NCBI GenBank assembly: GCA_964627665.1
Contig: CAZVKG010000012.1
Span: forward strand, 6,250-70,249
Direction: 5' to 3'
Source of the DNA: UBA1351 sp964627665
Lineage (GTDB): Bacteria > Bacillota > Clostridia > Lachnospirales > Vallitaleaceae
DNA: 64,000 bases
Positions 7,641 to 16,734 of this stretch are shown in pieces. Each line of letters starts with the position of its first letter. Positions within the stretch are counted from its first letter, which is position 1. Both the position numbers and the translations under genes were made by a program. A model generated the notes under the pieces. The model saw only the letters and a list, made by a program, of their open reading frames with translations. It ran no database searches and was not told the origin of the DNA.

Positions 7641-9349
7641 TGCAACACGTCCTTTTCTTCTCCATGTTTTGAGTATTTCGGAATATACACCTTACTACTA
7701 CAACCATGTGGTTGAACATTACTAATAATAACCAGGTGTTCCTTTTCATACATTAATTCCATCATCCGTTTGACACTCCATAAGCCAATCCCATATTCTT
7801 CATTTCGTAATTGCCCTTCTTCATTATTCATGTAACCAATAACTTCCTGTGGATACCCTAGCCCATCATCTTCAATTTCAATAAGTAACATCTCTTGGTT
7901 ATCCCGTTGAACTTTGCTCACCTTAATAAGTAATGTAATGATTTCATCGATCGATATGGCATATTTATATATATTCTCAACAAAGGTATGAATAATCATT
8001 TGGGGAATCATCCAATTTTCAAGTTCTTCAGGCAGATCAATCATGTGAAATACGCATTCAGGATACTTTAGTTCTTGAATTTCCATATAATTAATGACAT
8101 GCTTAATTTCATCCTTTATGGGAACTGTTTTCATACCAACCTTAAACATATATCGGATATGTTTTGCCAGCGCTTTCACGTATTTATTAATTAGTGTGTT
8201 ACTTCCTTTCAGACTCAAGCCCGAAACTGTTGTTAATGCATTGAGGAAAAAATGCGGACGCAACTGCAAGCGAATATTTTTTAGCTCAGCATCTTGCAAC
8301 TCGATTTTCTTTTCATATGAATTAATCTTTAATCCCATGATTTCATCAATCATTTTATTCGTAGCTTCTTGCAAGAGTTCAAACTCCTCTGTTTTAAAAT
8401 CACCTTGAATCCTATGTTCATATTTTCCTTCTTTAATTAATTTCAATTCTTCAATAATAACTTGCATAGGAAAAAATATCATTTTTCGTACATAACGTAA
8501 AAAAAACAACACAAAAACAAAAGTTGCTATTACAACAATACTCACAAAAACCGTACTAATACTTACTTGTTTGAAAACACTGTTTTTTTTAGTAAAAGAA
8601 TACATGATTAAGTCTGTATTTTTTATGGGCTGACTTACTGTATAATAATCCTTTAAATGTATATTTTCAATCATATTTTCGGGATCTGCCCCTAGATTAT
8701 CTTGTCCCCAGACTTTTCCTATAAATCCATCATTATTCGCCAGCTGAATCGTTCTTGTTTCACTATCAATTGTATCCAAATAATCCAACAATTGATCTGT
8801 TTTTACATATATTGCAATGACTCTTTCATCATTTATTAACATTTTATATAAGTAAAATTCATCTTCATACGATAATAAACTCCACTTATTACTTTTGTTT
8901 TCACTATTTACAGCCGCAGCCGTATAATCCCGTAATTGATTTTTTTGCTCATAATCAAATCCTCTTTTGATAACATCTAAACAGACCTTATATTCTTCAT
9001 CATAAACAACAATGATATCCGCTATTTCGTTATTTGTTATTAAATCTTGCATGTAGTTATGCAAGGATTTTGACGATAGCATTCTCACTTGTTCATTACT
9101 ACTTTTAAGTTTCGCTAATTCTTCTTTTTGAATGACTAGACTGGTAAAATAATTGTCCAATTTTGACGTTGTATTTTCAAATTCATTGATATATAGATTC
9201 AATAAGGCATTGGAAGATTCTTCGATTTCATTTTTTAAAATTATGTATGAAGATATCAAAAAAACAGCTAGAATTGCTCCAATTAATCCCGTTAGGGCAA
9301 ATAAATATTTAGATATGTCTCTTAAAAAAGATTTTTTTCTTCTGACCAT
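7637..9349 (-). CDS. Sensor histidine kinase, YesM/LytS type
   Basis: About 570 residues. A first membrane helix near residues 15-40 and a second near 262-286 flank an extracellular sensor region, followed by a HAMP segment and a His_kinase domain. The phospho-acceptor histidine lies in LRPHFFLNAL near residue 366; most relatives have NPHFLYN, so this box is slightly divergent. The C terminus has the ATP-binding boxes VENIYKYAI and DDGLGYP and the G box YGIGLWSVKRMME. The ATG at 9349 is chosen because AAGGAG lies about eleven bases upstream, while the GTG at 9361 is too close. It is followed by its cognate regulator and probably senses the sugar, or the loaded binding protein, imported by the neighbouring ABC system. 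Confidence 0.9.
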   Translation of the reverse strand: MVRRKKSFLRDISKYLFALTGLIGAILAVFLISSYIILKNEIEESSNALLNLYINEFENTTSKLDNYFTSLVIQKEELAKLKSSNEQVRMLSSKSLHNYMQDLITNNEIADIIVVYDEEYKVCLDVIKRGFDYEQKNQLRDYTAAAVNSENKSNKWSLLSYEDEFYLYKMLINDERVIAIYVKTDQLLDYLDTIDSETRTIQLANNDGFIGKVWGQDNLGADPENMIENIHLKDYYTVSQPIKNTDLIMYSFTKKNSVFKQVSISTVFVSIVVIATFVFVLFFLRYVRKMIFFPMQVIIEELKLIKEGKYEHRIQGDFKTEEFELLQEATNKMIDEIMGLKINSYEKKIELQDAELKNIRLQLRPHFFLNALTTVSGLSLKGSNTLINKYVKALAKHIRYMFKVGMKTVPIKDEIKHVINYMEIQELKYPECVFHMIDLPEELENWMIPQMIIHTFVENIYKYAISIDEIITLLIKVSKVQRDNQEMLLIEIEDDGLGYPQEVIGYMNNEEGQLRNEEYGIGLWSVKRMMELMYEKEHLVIISNVQPHGCSSKVYIPKYSKHGEEKDVLQ

Positions 9350-9432
9350 ATATAAGCGCACTCCTTCATTCGACTATATAACAATTATACTACAGATTCT
9401 CCACTTATTATTTAAAATATAAGCGTTAAATT

Positions 9433-9483
9433 TTAAAATAAAAGTCGAAACACGATGCCACTCAGGCAAATCATGCTTCGACT
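9433..9483 (-). terminator. Intrinsic terminator after the second sugar ABC operon
   Basis: On the minus strand the arms AGTCGAAGCATGATTTGCC and GGCATCGTGTTTCGACT form a long, slightly imperfect hairpin, perfect for the outer seven pairs, followed by TTTTATTTT. It lies 24 bases beyond the stop codon of the LplC-type permease at 9507 and separates this operon from the kinase gene. Confidence 0.75.
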
Positions 9484-9506
9484 CAATATTGTTTACTAAT
9501 ATAAAC

Positions 9507-10394
9507 TTATCCTTTCACACCACCAAGTACAATTCCTTTCACAAAATATTTTTGTAAGAATGGGTATACCATAATAATCGGCAAAGATCCCAAGAATATT
9601 TGTGAGGCGCGTAATGTTCGATCAGATATCGTTGCAAGTTCAGCAATCTCTTCTCGTGTCATCATACTATAGGAACGTTGAACAATAATTGTCTGAATAT
9701 AACTTTGTAATGGATAATTATCCGGATTATTCATATAAAGCAGCCCATCAAACCAACTGTTCCAATGAAACACGAGTGCAAATAACAACAAAGTTGCTAA
9801 AGCCGGTTTAGATAAAGGTACATATATACTCCATAATGATTTCCAATGTCCCGCACCATCTATAAAGGCCGCTTCAGATAATTCTTTTGGAATTTCTCGA
9901 AAGAAGTTGAGCAATAAGATGACACTAAATACAGGAACAGCCGTAGGCAAAATCAAAGAAAACATATTGTCAAGTAATCCAACTTCCTTAACCAACATAT
10001 ATGTAGGGATTAGTCCTCCGTTAAATAACATTGTAATAAAGAAAACCCACACGTAAAAGGAACGAGCTCTAAATGTTGCTTTATCCAATGACAAGGGATA
10101 AGCGACTAAAATAGTTAACACCATATTGATGGCACCACCAATTACAATACGTTCAACGGATGTAATCATTGATTTCCAAAAGGCTGCACGTTTTGCAACA
10201 TAAGCATATGAATTAAGGGAAAAATCTTTTGGCCAAAATGTAACTTGACCTGTAGCCGCTGTAGCACTCGAGCTAAAAGAAACCGCTAATATATGAATCA
10301 AAGGTATGATGCATAGAGAGGCCATAGTGAGTAAGAACACAGTATTTACAATAGTAAATGTATCTATTCCGTTTTTATTTTTATTCATTTTCAT
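9507..10394 (-). CDS. Sugar ABC transporter permease, LplC type (second system)
   Basis: About 295 residues with six predicted membrane helices. The coupling loop reads SEAAFIDGAGHWKSLWSIYV and the protein ends in VKGIVLGGVKG, a typical LplC tail. AGGAGG followed by CATGTT places the start at the ATG at 10394 rather than further upstream inside the preceding permease gene. It is the last gene of the second binding-protein-dependent sugar system and is followed by a strong terminator. It belongs to the same family as the permease at 2537-3418 but is clearly diverged from it, so the two systems probably carry different sugars. Confidence 0.88.
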   Translation of the reverse strand: MKMNKNKNGIDTFTIVNTVFLLTMASLCIIPLIHILAVSFSSSATAATGQVTFWPKDFSLNSYAYVAKRAAFWKSMITSVERIVIGGAINMVLTILVAYPLSLDKATFRARSFYVWVFFITMLFNGGLIPTYMLVKEVGLLDNMFSLILPTAVPVFSVILLLNFFREIPKELSEAAFIDGAGHWKSLWSIYVPLSKPALATLLLFALVFHWNSWFDGLLYMNNPDNYPLQSYIQTIIVQRSYSMMTREEIAELATISDRTLRASQIFLGSLPIIMVYPFLQKYFVKGIVLGGVKG

Positions 10395-10404
10395 AACATG
10401 CCTC

Positions 10405-11307
10405 CTAAAACAAACGGTAATCTGCAAAACGACGGGCTAGATAATATGATGAGGATATCATAATAAAGGCCACTGCGGATTTAAACAAACCTACAGCTGT
10501 GGCAACACCATATTGTGCATCCAATAATCCAATACGATAAACAAAAGTATCAATAATATCTCCACTTTCATATACGGGTGGGCTATATAGATTAAAGATT
10601 TGATCAAAGCCGGCATTTAATATATTCCCCATGCTAAGAACCATTAAGAGGACTATGACAACACGCATTCCCGGTAACGTAACATGTAAAATCTGTTTCC
10701 ATCTATTGGCACCATCTATTTGTGCGGCTTCATACAAGTTGGGATCAATACCGGTTATTGCGGCTAAATAGATAATCGTTCCATATCCAAATTCTTTCCA
10801 AGTCTCCGTTGCAATCATTACAATGGGAAACCAATTGTTATCCCCTAAGAAAAAAATTGGTTCCATATTTAACGCTTTAAATAGGTTCCCAACAATACCA
10901 TTAGAAGGCGATAGCATATCAATAAATATTCCACCAAGTACAACCCATGATAAAAAATGGGGTAAATAGATAGCTGTTTGTATGCCCTTTTTTAACCCTG
11001 TGCTTCTAACTTCATTTATCAGTATTGCAATAATAATCGGGACCAGTAATCCAAATAATATTTTCATCATTGCAATAAAAATCGTATTATATACCACTTC
11101 ATAAAAGTTTGGTAGCTGAACTACATATCTAAAATTATCTAATCCAATCCATTTTTGTTCTCCAAACAAACCCTTTGCCGGAATAAATTTTTGAAAGGCA
11201 ATAATAATTCCGGCCATAGGAATATAGTTAAAAATCAGAACAACAATAAATCCTGGCAAAATCATTAAATGCAAAGGAATCTCTCGTCTTAGTTTTTTGC
11301 TTATCAT
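10405..11307 (-). CDS. Sugar ABC transporter permease, LplB type (second system)
   Basis: The 300-residue inner-membrane protein has the MAGIIIAFQKF segment after its first helix and the coupling loop YEAAQIDGANRWKQILHVTL. Both are characteristic of LplB-type permeases of polysaccharide or aldouronate import. AAAGGAG precedes the ATG at normal distance. It lies ten bases before the LplC-type gene and 75 bases after the lipoprotein gene, with a stable hairpin in that gap. An ATPase is not encoded locally. Confidence 0.88.
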   Translation of the reverse strand: MISKKLRREIPLHLMILPGFIVVLIFNYIPMAGIIIAFQKFIPAKGLFGEQKWIGLDNFRYVVQLPNFYEVVYNTIFIAMMKILFGLLVPIIIAILINEVRSTGLKKGIQTAIYLPHFLSWVVLGGIFIDMLSPSNGIVGNLFKALNMEPIFFLGDNNWFPIVMIATETWKEFGYGTIIYLAAITGIDPNLYEAAQIDGANRWKQILHVTLPGMRVVIVLLMVLSMGNILNAGFDQIFNLYSPPVYESGDIIDTFVYRIGLLDAQYGVATAVGLFKSAVAFIMISSSYYLARRFADYRLF

Positions 11308-11337
11308 ATTATTAACTCCTTTATTTTCTCAGATACA

Positions 11338-11372
11338 TGTACAAGAGAGACCAGCTACGCCCCTCTTGTACA
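11338..11372 (-). other. Intercistronic hairpin between binding-protein and permease genes
   Basis: The minus strand reads TGTACAAGAG, a 15-base loop, then CTCTTGTACA: a perfect 10-bp stem without a following T tract. It is therefore not a classical terminator. Such hairpins between a solute-binding gene and its permease genes are known to stabilise the upstream mRNA or cause partial termination, giving more binding protein than permease. That role is inferred here. Confidence 0.6.
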
Positions 11373-11382
11373 ATCATAACAA

Positions 11383-13122
11383 TTAATCTAATGAATCATA
11401 CCAGGCATTTACTTCATCCGTAATTGCTTGCCCACCAAGATTATACCAGTTTTTCACGAACTCATCGTATGCTTCAATTGGTGATTCACCCATAATAATT
11501 TTTACAAATTCTTCTACTTCCATCTTCTGTAAAGTACTGAGCTTTTCAGTCATTGTATCTGTTGGAGCACCAACAAATTTTTCCCGTATTAATTGATCAT
11601 TTTCCAAATACTCAGATAGCACACCAAAGGCTCCGTCTTCTCCATATATACGTTCCCAACCCCATTGTGACGTATCTCCACTTTCAAACGCCTCAATATT
11701 TTCTTGAATAACTTTCGGTTCACCCGTTAACTGACTGAAATCCCCACTCTTCCTTGCATTCTCAATTTCAATAAAGGCATCATGATTTTTGAATGGTGGA
11801 AATGGTGTTACAGGTGAAAACTTCCAAACTCCAACACCGCCATTTTCAACCGGCATGTAGTATTTGTTAAAATCATTCGTTTCTCCCCAGTTTAACTCCA
11901 TATGCAGGTTACACATCTTCACTAAAGCCTCAGGATATTCAAAGTCCTTGCTTACCGCAAAATATCGGGATGATGTGAAGGAAAGAGGAACTTTTGCAGT
12001 CTCGCCCTCTAATGCAACGATAGGGTATGCTGTCCAATCCGCCTCAGGATCATTATTATAGTTATTAATTAACGGCCACATTGGATTCCATTGTGCACCA
12101 TATTCAACACCATACATTCCGGCAACAATATTTTCAGACACCTTTCCACCATCTTTAATTCCAAATTCTCTATCTATATAACCTTTTTTATACATATCGG
12201 CTAATACTTCTAATGCATCTTTTACTTCTGGAAGGACGCTTCCATAAACTAAGTCTCCTTGATCATCTTCAACCCAAATATTTGGATATGCTCCATATCC
12301 TGAAAAAAATCCTTCAAGCCCCATAGCTCCGCCATAAAGCTCTTTTGTAATTGCCAAACCTAATGTATCATCAACTCCGTTACCATCAGGATCTTGTGTG
12401 GCAAATGCTTCGATAACAACTAACAAGTCTTCCATAGTTTTCGGAACGTCTAAACCTAAGTTATCTAACCAGTCTTTTCGAATCCACAAATATTGTGTTG
12501 TTTCTACCATAGATACCATGTCCGGTATTGCCATGAGTTTTCCATCAAATGTCACTGAATTTAAGAGGCCGTCGCCTTCTTGAGTATAAACATCTTTTAA
12601 TAGATCTGAGCCGTACTCTTCATAATAAGGCGTCATATCCATAATCATATCTGATTCTGCCAATTGCTTCAACTGTGATGGATTGACTAAAATAACATCC
12701 GGTAATTCACCCGATGCTAAAGTCACATTGAGCTTTTGAACGAATGCATCTGATGTTTCGTTGCCTTTTACAATCCAATCATAAGATACATCAATACCTA
12801 AAATATCTCTATATGCATCTAGCCAACGATTATCTTCAACTGTTTCTCCGGGCGTTTTCGGAAGAATATTACTTGCAAGGTCATCATCAATTCCACGAAC
12901 AAAACTAATTTCAATTCCATCACTATACTTTCCATTTTCATCAACATTTGATGTTACGACATTTTCATCCGTTGAGCTTCCATTTGAACTGGCTTCTTGC
13001 TCACTATTATTGCTACCTTGTTCTGAACCACTATTGCCGATTCCGCACGCTGATAGTGTTCCTATCAACAAACTCAAAACACACAACAGTCCTAACACTT
13101 TGTACCATACTTTACTTTTCAT
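11383..13122 (-). CDS. Extracellular sugar-binding lipoprotein (second system)
   Basis: About 579 residues. The signal peptide ends at a lipobox, TLSACG, and a Ser/Asn/Glu-rich linker of some 40 residues precedes the binding domain. The large size and the DVILVNPSQLKQLAES segment fit the LplA-like family 1 binding proteins used for oligosaccharides. GGGAGG upstream fixes the ATG at 13122; an in-frame ATG at 13137 has no proper ribosome-binding site. It is transcribed first, ahead of the two permeases. It is clearly diverged from the lipoprotein at 4390-5946. The neighbouring GH43 and GH2 genes suggest that its ligand is a hemicellulose fragment, an inference only. Confidence 0.88.
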   Translation of the reverse strand: MKSKVWYKVLGLLCVLSLLIGTLSACGIGNSGSEQGSNNSEQEASSNGSSTDENVVTSNVDENGKYSDGIEISFVRGIDDDLASNILPKTPGETVEDNRWLDAYRDILGIDVSYDWIVKGNETSDAFVQKLNVTLASGELPDVILVNPSQLKQLAESDMIMDMTPYYEEYGSDLLKDVYTQEGDGLLNSVTFDGKLMAIPDMVSMVETTQYLWIRKDWLDNLGLDVPKTMEDLLVVIEAFATQDPDGNGVDDTLGLAITKELYGGAMGLEGFFSGYGAYPNIWVEDDQGDLVYGSVLPEVKDALEVLADMYKKGYIDREFGIKDGGKVSENIVAGMYGVEYGAQWNPMWPLINNYNNDPEADWTAYPIVALEGETAKVPLSFTSSRYFAVSKDFEYPEALVKMCNLHMELNWGETNDFNKYYMPVENGGVGVWKFSPVTPFPPFKNHDAFIEIENARKSGDFSQLTGEPKVIQENIEAFESGDTSQWGWERIYGEDGAFGVLSEYLENDQLIREKFVGAPTDTMTEKLSTLQKMEVEEFVKIIMGESPIEAYDEFVKNWYNLGGQAITDEVNAWYDSLD

Positions 13123-13296
13123 AAAAACCTCCCACATATGATATTATTTTGTCACAAGAAAATTATACCTTTATCCATGCAAGTATATCCATATTCAAGT
13201 TTTTACATGCTTTACAATCATTGATACAATTTGATATAATCTTGGGTTTGTCTTGTGCAAATATTGACTTTATTTACTACTTTTTACATTTTCATA

Positions 13297-14973
13297 TTAA
13301 CGAAGATTAATTATTTGTTCATAATATTCTTGAGGAGTTAATTCGGTCATCTTCTTGAAAAATCGGGTAAATGAACCCGGATTACTATATCCAACACGTT
13401 CTCCAAGCTCATGAATTCTCACATTTCCCGATTTCATAATCTCGATAACTTTTCTAATTCGCACTTTATCAATATATTCTGACAAGTTTTCACCGGTTTT
13501 TTGCTTATAAAATCGTGAAAGGTAGGACGGATTAAGGTAAATATGTTCGGAAATACGAACCAATGAAAGGTCTTCATTTAAATGATTTTCTATAAATACT
13601 TGGATTTTTGATATAATACGTTCATCTCTATGGATACTCTCTTGGAAGCATACTTCAAATACTTCATGGCTTATATCAAGTAAGTATTGAGCTGCTTCAA
13701 GCCATGAAGCAAATAAATCCCTGCGCATAAGCTTGTTCTGACCTATTCTAAAAGCTAATTTTTCATTAATTTGGCGCTCATTAATAAATCGTAATATATT
13801 AAGAGAGCATTCATAGTAGATTTCTATCGCTTTTGAATGGTTCATACTTTTTATATTTTTGAAGACACTTAATAATTCATTTAGTTTCTCAAAATATTGT
13901 TCTCTATTTCCTGTATGAAAGCAATTTGACATCCACGTTAATCGCGAGTCCTGTGTTAAATACGGAGCAAATTCGCCTTCGTCCTGGCCAATAGATAGGA
14001 CCCTGTTCATTGATTGATCACTTACATATTTTTCTAATTCTGCATCGGTCATCATTAGGTCGATTTGTTGACGATCAAGCGCACTATATAATCGTTGTAG
14101 ATAATGGTATCCATCACTAATATTATCCCATGTAAATTCTCTTTCACTAATCAAAAAATTGACGGACATGTGTAAGGTTTCTTTAAGTGATGATTGGACA
14201 AGTTCGAACACACCTTTCAAAAAAGTAATAAGGTCTTGATGCGTCTCACCACGATTTTGTTTGGGTTGCACAAACATATAAAAATTATGTTTATCATCCA
14301 TAATGATCATAGATGCAACTTTCATCCATATACTATGTTCTATTTTTCGTTTAATTGTATATAATTTTTCCACGTACTGCATATATGACAATTTACAACT
14401 TATTTCAGACGGAATAATCATGACAAGTAAAACTTTTTTCTGAATATCAAGCGGGATGTCCAACTCTTTAAATATATCTCCTTCATCATTTGTTATATTT
14501 CCTAATAGTACTTGATTGAGATAGTCTTTTTGAAAAAGTGTTTTTGCTAAATTAATATGCTCTTTAGCTTCATGAAGAAATATCTCAACTTTATTATTTT
14601 TTTCTATTTCTTTTATTGCCTCTCTAACTGCATATATAACTTTATCTGGATCTTCAGATTTCAAAATATAACCTACATCCTTAATCTGTAAGGCATTATA
14701 TATATAATCAAACTTTTCATGACCAGTTAAAAAAATCACTTTACAAAACGGCCATTTACTATGGATTTTCTCAAGCAATTCAATTCCATCCATTTCCGGC
14801 ATCATTATATCTGATAATACGATATCGATCCGTGTCCGAGATAACCAATCAATAGCTTCTGGAGCCGAATAAGCTTTGTAAATATCCATATCTATATCTT
14901 GAATTGACATGAAAATTTCGTACAATCCATTAACAATTATTTCTTCATCATCTACAATGAGTAATCTATACAT
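13297..14973 (-). CDS. AraC-type response regulator (YesN family, second)
   Basis: The 558-residue protein has a receiver domain with VDDEE and the phospho-acceptor Asp55 in VLSDIMMP. A long central region follows, then a C-terminal AraC DNA-binding domain over about residues 455-555 containing GYSNPGSFTRFFKKMTELTP. It overlaps the upstream kinase gene by 8 bases. It is the last gene of the GH43-kinase-regulator operon and lies directly upstream of the second sugar ABC operon, its most likely target. No clear terminator is visible in the 174-base gap that follows, which also has to hold the promoter of the lipoprotein gene. Confidence 0.9.
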   Translation of the reverse strand: MYRLLIVDDEEIIVNGLYEIFMSIQDIDMDIYKAYSAPEAIDWLSRTRIDIVLSDIMMPEMDGIELLEKIHSKWPFCKVIFLTGHEKFDYIYNALQIKDVGYILKSEDPDKVIYAVREAIKEIEKNNKVEIFLHEAKEHINLAKTLFQKDYLNQVLLGNITNDEGDIFKELDIPLDIQKKVLLVMIIPSEISCKLSYMQYVEKLYTIKRKIEHSIWMKVASMIIMDDKHNFYMFVQPKQNRGETHQDLITFLKGVFELVQSSLKETLHMSVNFLISEREFTWDNISDGYHYLQRLYSALDRQQIDLMMTDAELEKYVSDQSMNRVLSIGQDEGEFAPYLTQDSRLTWMSNCFHTGNREQYFEKLNELLSVFKNIKSMNHSKAIEIYYECSLNILRFINERQINEKLAFRIGQNKLMRRDLFASWLEAAQYLLDISHEVFEVCFQESIHRDERIISKIQVFIENHLNEDLSLVRISEHIYLNPSYLSRFYKQKTGENLSEYIDKVRIRKVIEIMKSGNVRIHELGERVGYSNPGSFTRFFKKMTELTPQEYYEQIINLR

Positions 14974-16723
14974 CTTTGCACTCCCCTTCGTAAGATTCTG
15001 TTGTTTGAATCTTAAGTTCTACATATAATCCACCTAACATACTCCGTCTCACACTAACACCAAATTTTTCACCATACATCATTCTAACTCTATGATTAAC
15101 ATTAATTAACCCTGATATTTCCTCAGCAATTTCTGCTTGACTTAGTTTTTTATTTAAATGATTAATTTTCTCTTCTGTCAATGTATCTCCATTATCTTCT
15201 ACTGAAATGACAAGCTCTCCATTCCCACCTATTAGTTGAATGCGAATTTCTCCTGATTTCTTTTTTTCAACCGCATGTTCAAAAGCATTTTCTATAATCG
15301 GTTGTACAATTAGTCTAGGTACTTTCAACTTTTTGTATACTTGTGGTACTTCTTGGAATAAAACATTTAATCTTTTAGAAAACCGCATTTTTTGAATATC
15401 CACATACACCCGTGCATGTTGAATCTCTTCCTCAAGTGTTATGGTATCAGCTCCATTTTTCGTTACAAAGCGAAAGTACTCTCCTAAATATTTAGTGAAT
15501 AACATGAGATTTTCATCTTGAATTCTAGCCATTGTATTTATGAGAAAAAAACTATTATATAAAAAGTGAGGATTAATCTGTGACTGCAATTGTTTTAATT
15601 CAGCTCTTTGTGTCATGATTTTTTGCTTATATACTTGATCAATAAGTTGACTTATTCTTTGTACCATCTGATTAAATCTTTTGTATATATATCCAAATTC
15701 GTCATTGACACTATGACTGATTACAACGTCCATATTACCTTTTTCGACTTTTTTAAATGCCTGAACTAACTTTGACATAGGCTCATGTATATACTTATAT
15801 GTTGATAGTGAATAAACCACAAATATTAGTAAAGATGTCCCACTAAAAATCCAAAACCATGCATAGATCTTATTCAACGGTTGCATTACTATTTTATCCG
15901 GCATATATTTAATCAGTGTCATTTTTAAAAATTCAGATTTTGCATATGCCGTATAATATTTTTCGTTATTGTGCTCAACGGTCAAGGTATCAACATTATT
16001 TTTGTCATCAATGATTGCATTAATAACACTATTTGAAACCAAGGGGAGAAAATTATTTGTCTCATCAATTAGACGATTTTCGAAAATTTGATAAATTAAA
16101 ACAACTCCACTTTCTTCATTTCTATTTAATACCTCTAGTTTTTCAACAAGCTTATCACGGTCCAGTTTAATAACAATTGAAAACGGACTCGAAGTATTTT
16201 TTTTAATTCGCTCATCATAGGTTGTCATATATAGAGCACCTTCATAGACAATAAATTGGGCCCCTTCAATATCTTCTGATATGCGTATGTTTTCATATTC
16301 TTCTTTGTCTAAATCAATAATTCCACTATTTGCTGATATCGTTTTTGAAATAGGCTCAATATGTGCTGTAACGTCTTCTATGTAATCACTACTATTTCTT
16401 ATTGTTAACAACCGTTTTTGTAGTTGCAGCATTCTTTGCTGACTTTCATATAAATTCATGATCTCCGATAATATAGCTAGACGATTGATGTTTTCATCAC
16501 CAAGACAATCGTATTGAAGCATTTTCATGCTTCGAATGTCGTTTTCAATGTCTTCTAAATAGAAGACAACTTGACTGCTCATTGATTCAGCAATTTCATT
16601 TTTGATAGCCTCTACGCCCCATCGGTTCATAAAAATACCGAGCAGATAAATCGGAATAATAATGATAAGAAATGTTCTTAAAAGACGACCAAAAATGGTC
16701 TGGTGTAAATTTTTGTTCCACAT
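14966..16723 (-). CDS. Sensor histidine kinase, YesM type (second)
   Basis: The 585-residue protein has a membrane helix near residues 13-33 and a second near 287-308, enclosing an extracellular sensor of about 250 residues. A HAMP region leads to the kinase box QINPHFLYNSF, with His386 as the expected phospho-acceptor. The ATP-binding N box is VQPIIENAFEHAV. Kinases of this type pair with YesN regulators to sense extracellular sugars. It lies 11 bases after the GH43 gene with GGGGGA as ribosome-binding site and overlaps its regulator gene by 8 bases. Co-transcription with GH43 links the sensed sugar to the GH43 substrate. Confidence 0.9.
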   Translation of the reverse strand: MWNKNLHQTIFGRLLRTFLIIIIPIYLLGIFMNRWGVEAIKNEIAESMSSQVVFYLEDIENDIRSMKMLQYDCLGDENINRLAILSEIMNLYESQQRMLQLQKRLLTIRNSSDYIEDVTAHIEPISKTISANSGIIDLDKEEYENIRISEDIEGAQFIVYEGALYMTTYDERIKKNTSSPFSIVIKLDRDKLVEKLEVLNRNEESGVVLIYQIFENRLIDETNNFLPLVSNSVINAIIDDKNNVDTLTVEHNNEKYYTAYAKSEFLKMTLIKYMPDKIVMQPLNKIYAWFWIFSGTSLLIFVVYSLSTYKYIHEPMSKLVQAFKKVEKGNMDVVISHSVNDEFGYIYKRFNQMVQRISQLIDQVYKQKIMTQRAELKQLQSQINPHFLYNSFFLINTMARIQDENLMLFTKYLGEYFRFVTKNGADTITLEEEIQHARVYVDIQKMRFSKRLNVLFQEVPQVYKKLKVPRLIVQPIIENAFEHAVEKKKSGEIRIQLIGGNGELVISVEDNGDTLTEEKINHLNKKLSQAEIAEEISGLINVNHRVRMMYGEKFGVSVRRSMLGGLYVELKIQTTESYEGECKDV

Positions 16724-16734
16724 AAGTATCCCCC

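Noticed and set aside
13123..13296. A terminator between the second YesN-type regulator and the second lipoprotein gene
   Set aside because: The AT-rich gap shows no convincing GC stem followed by a T tract, so no feature was called.
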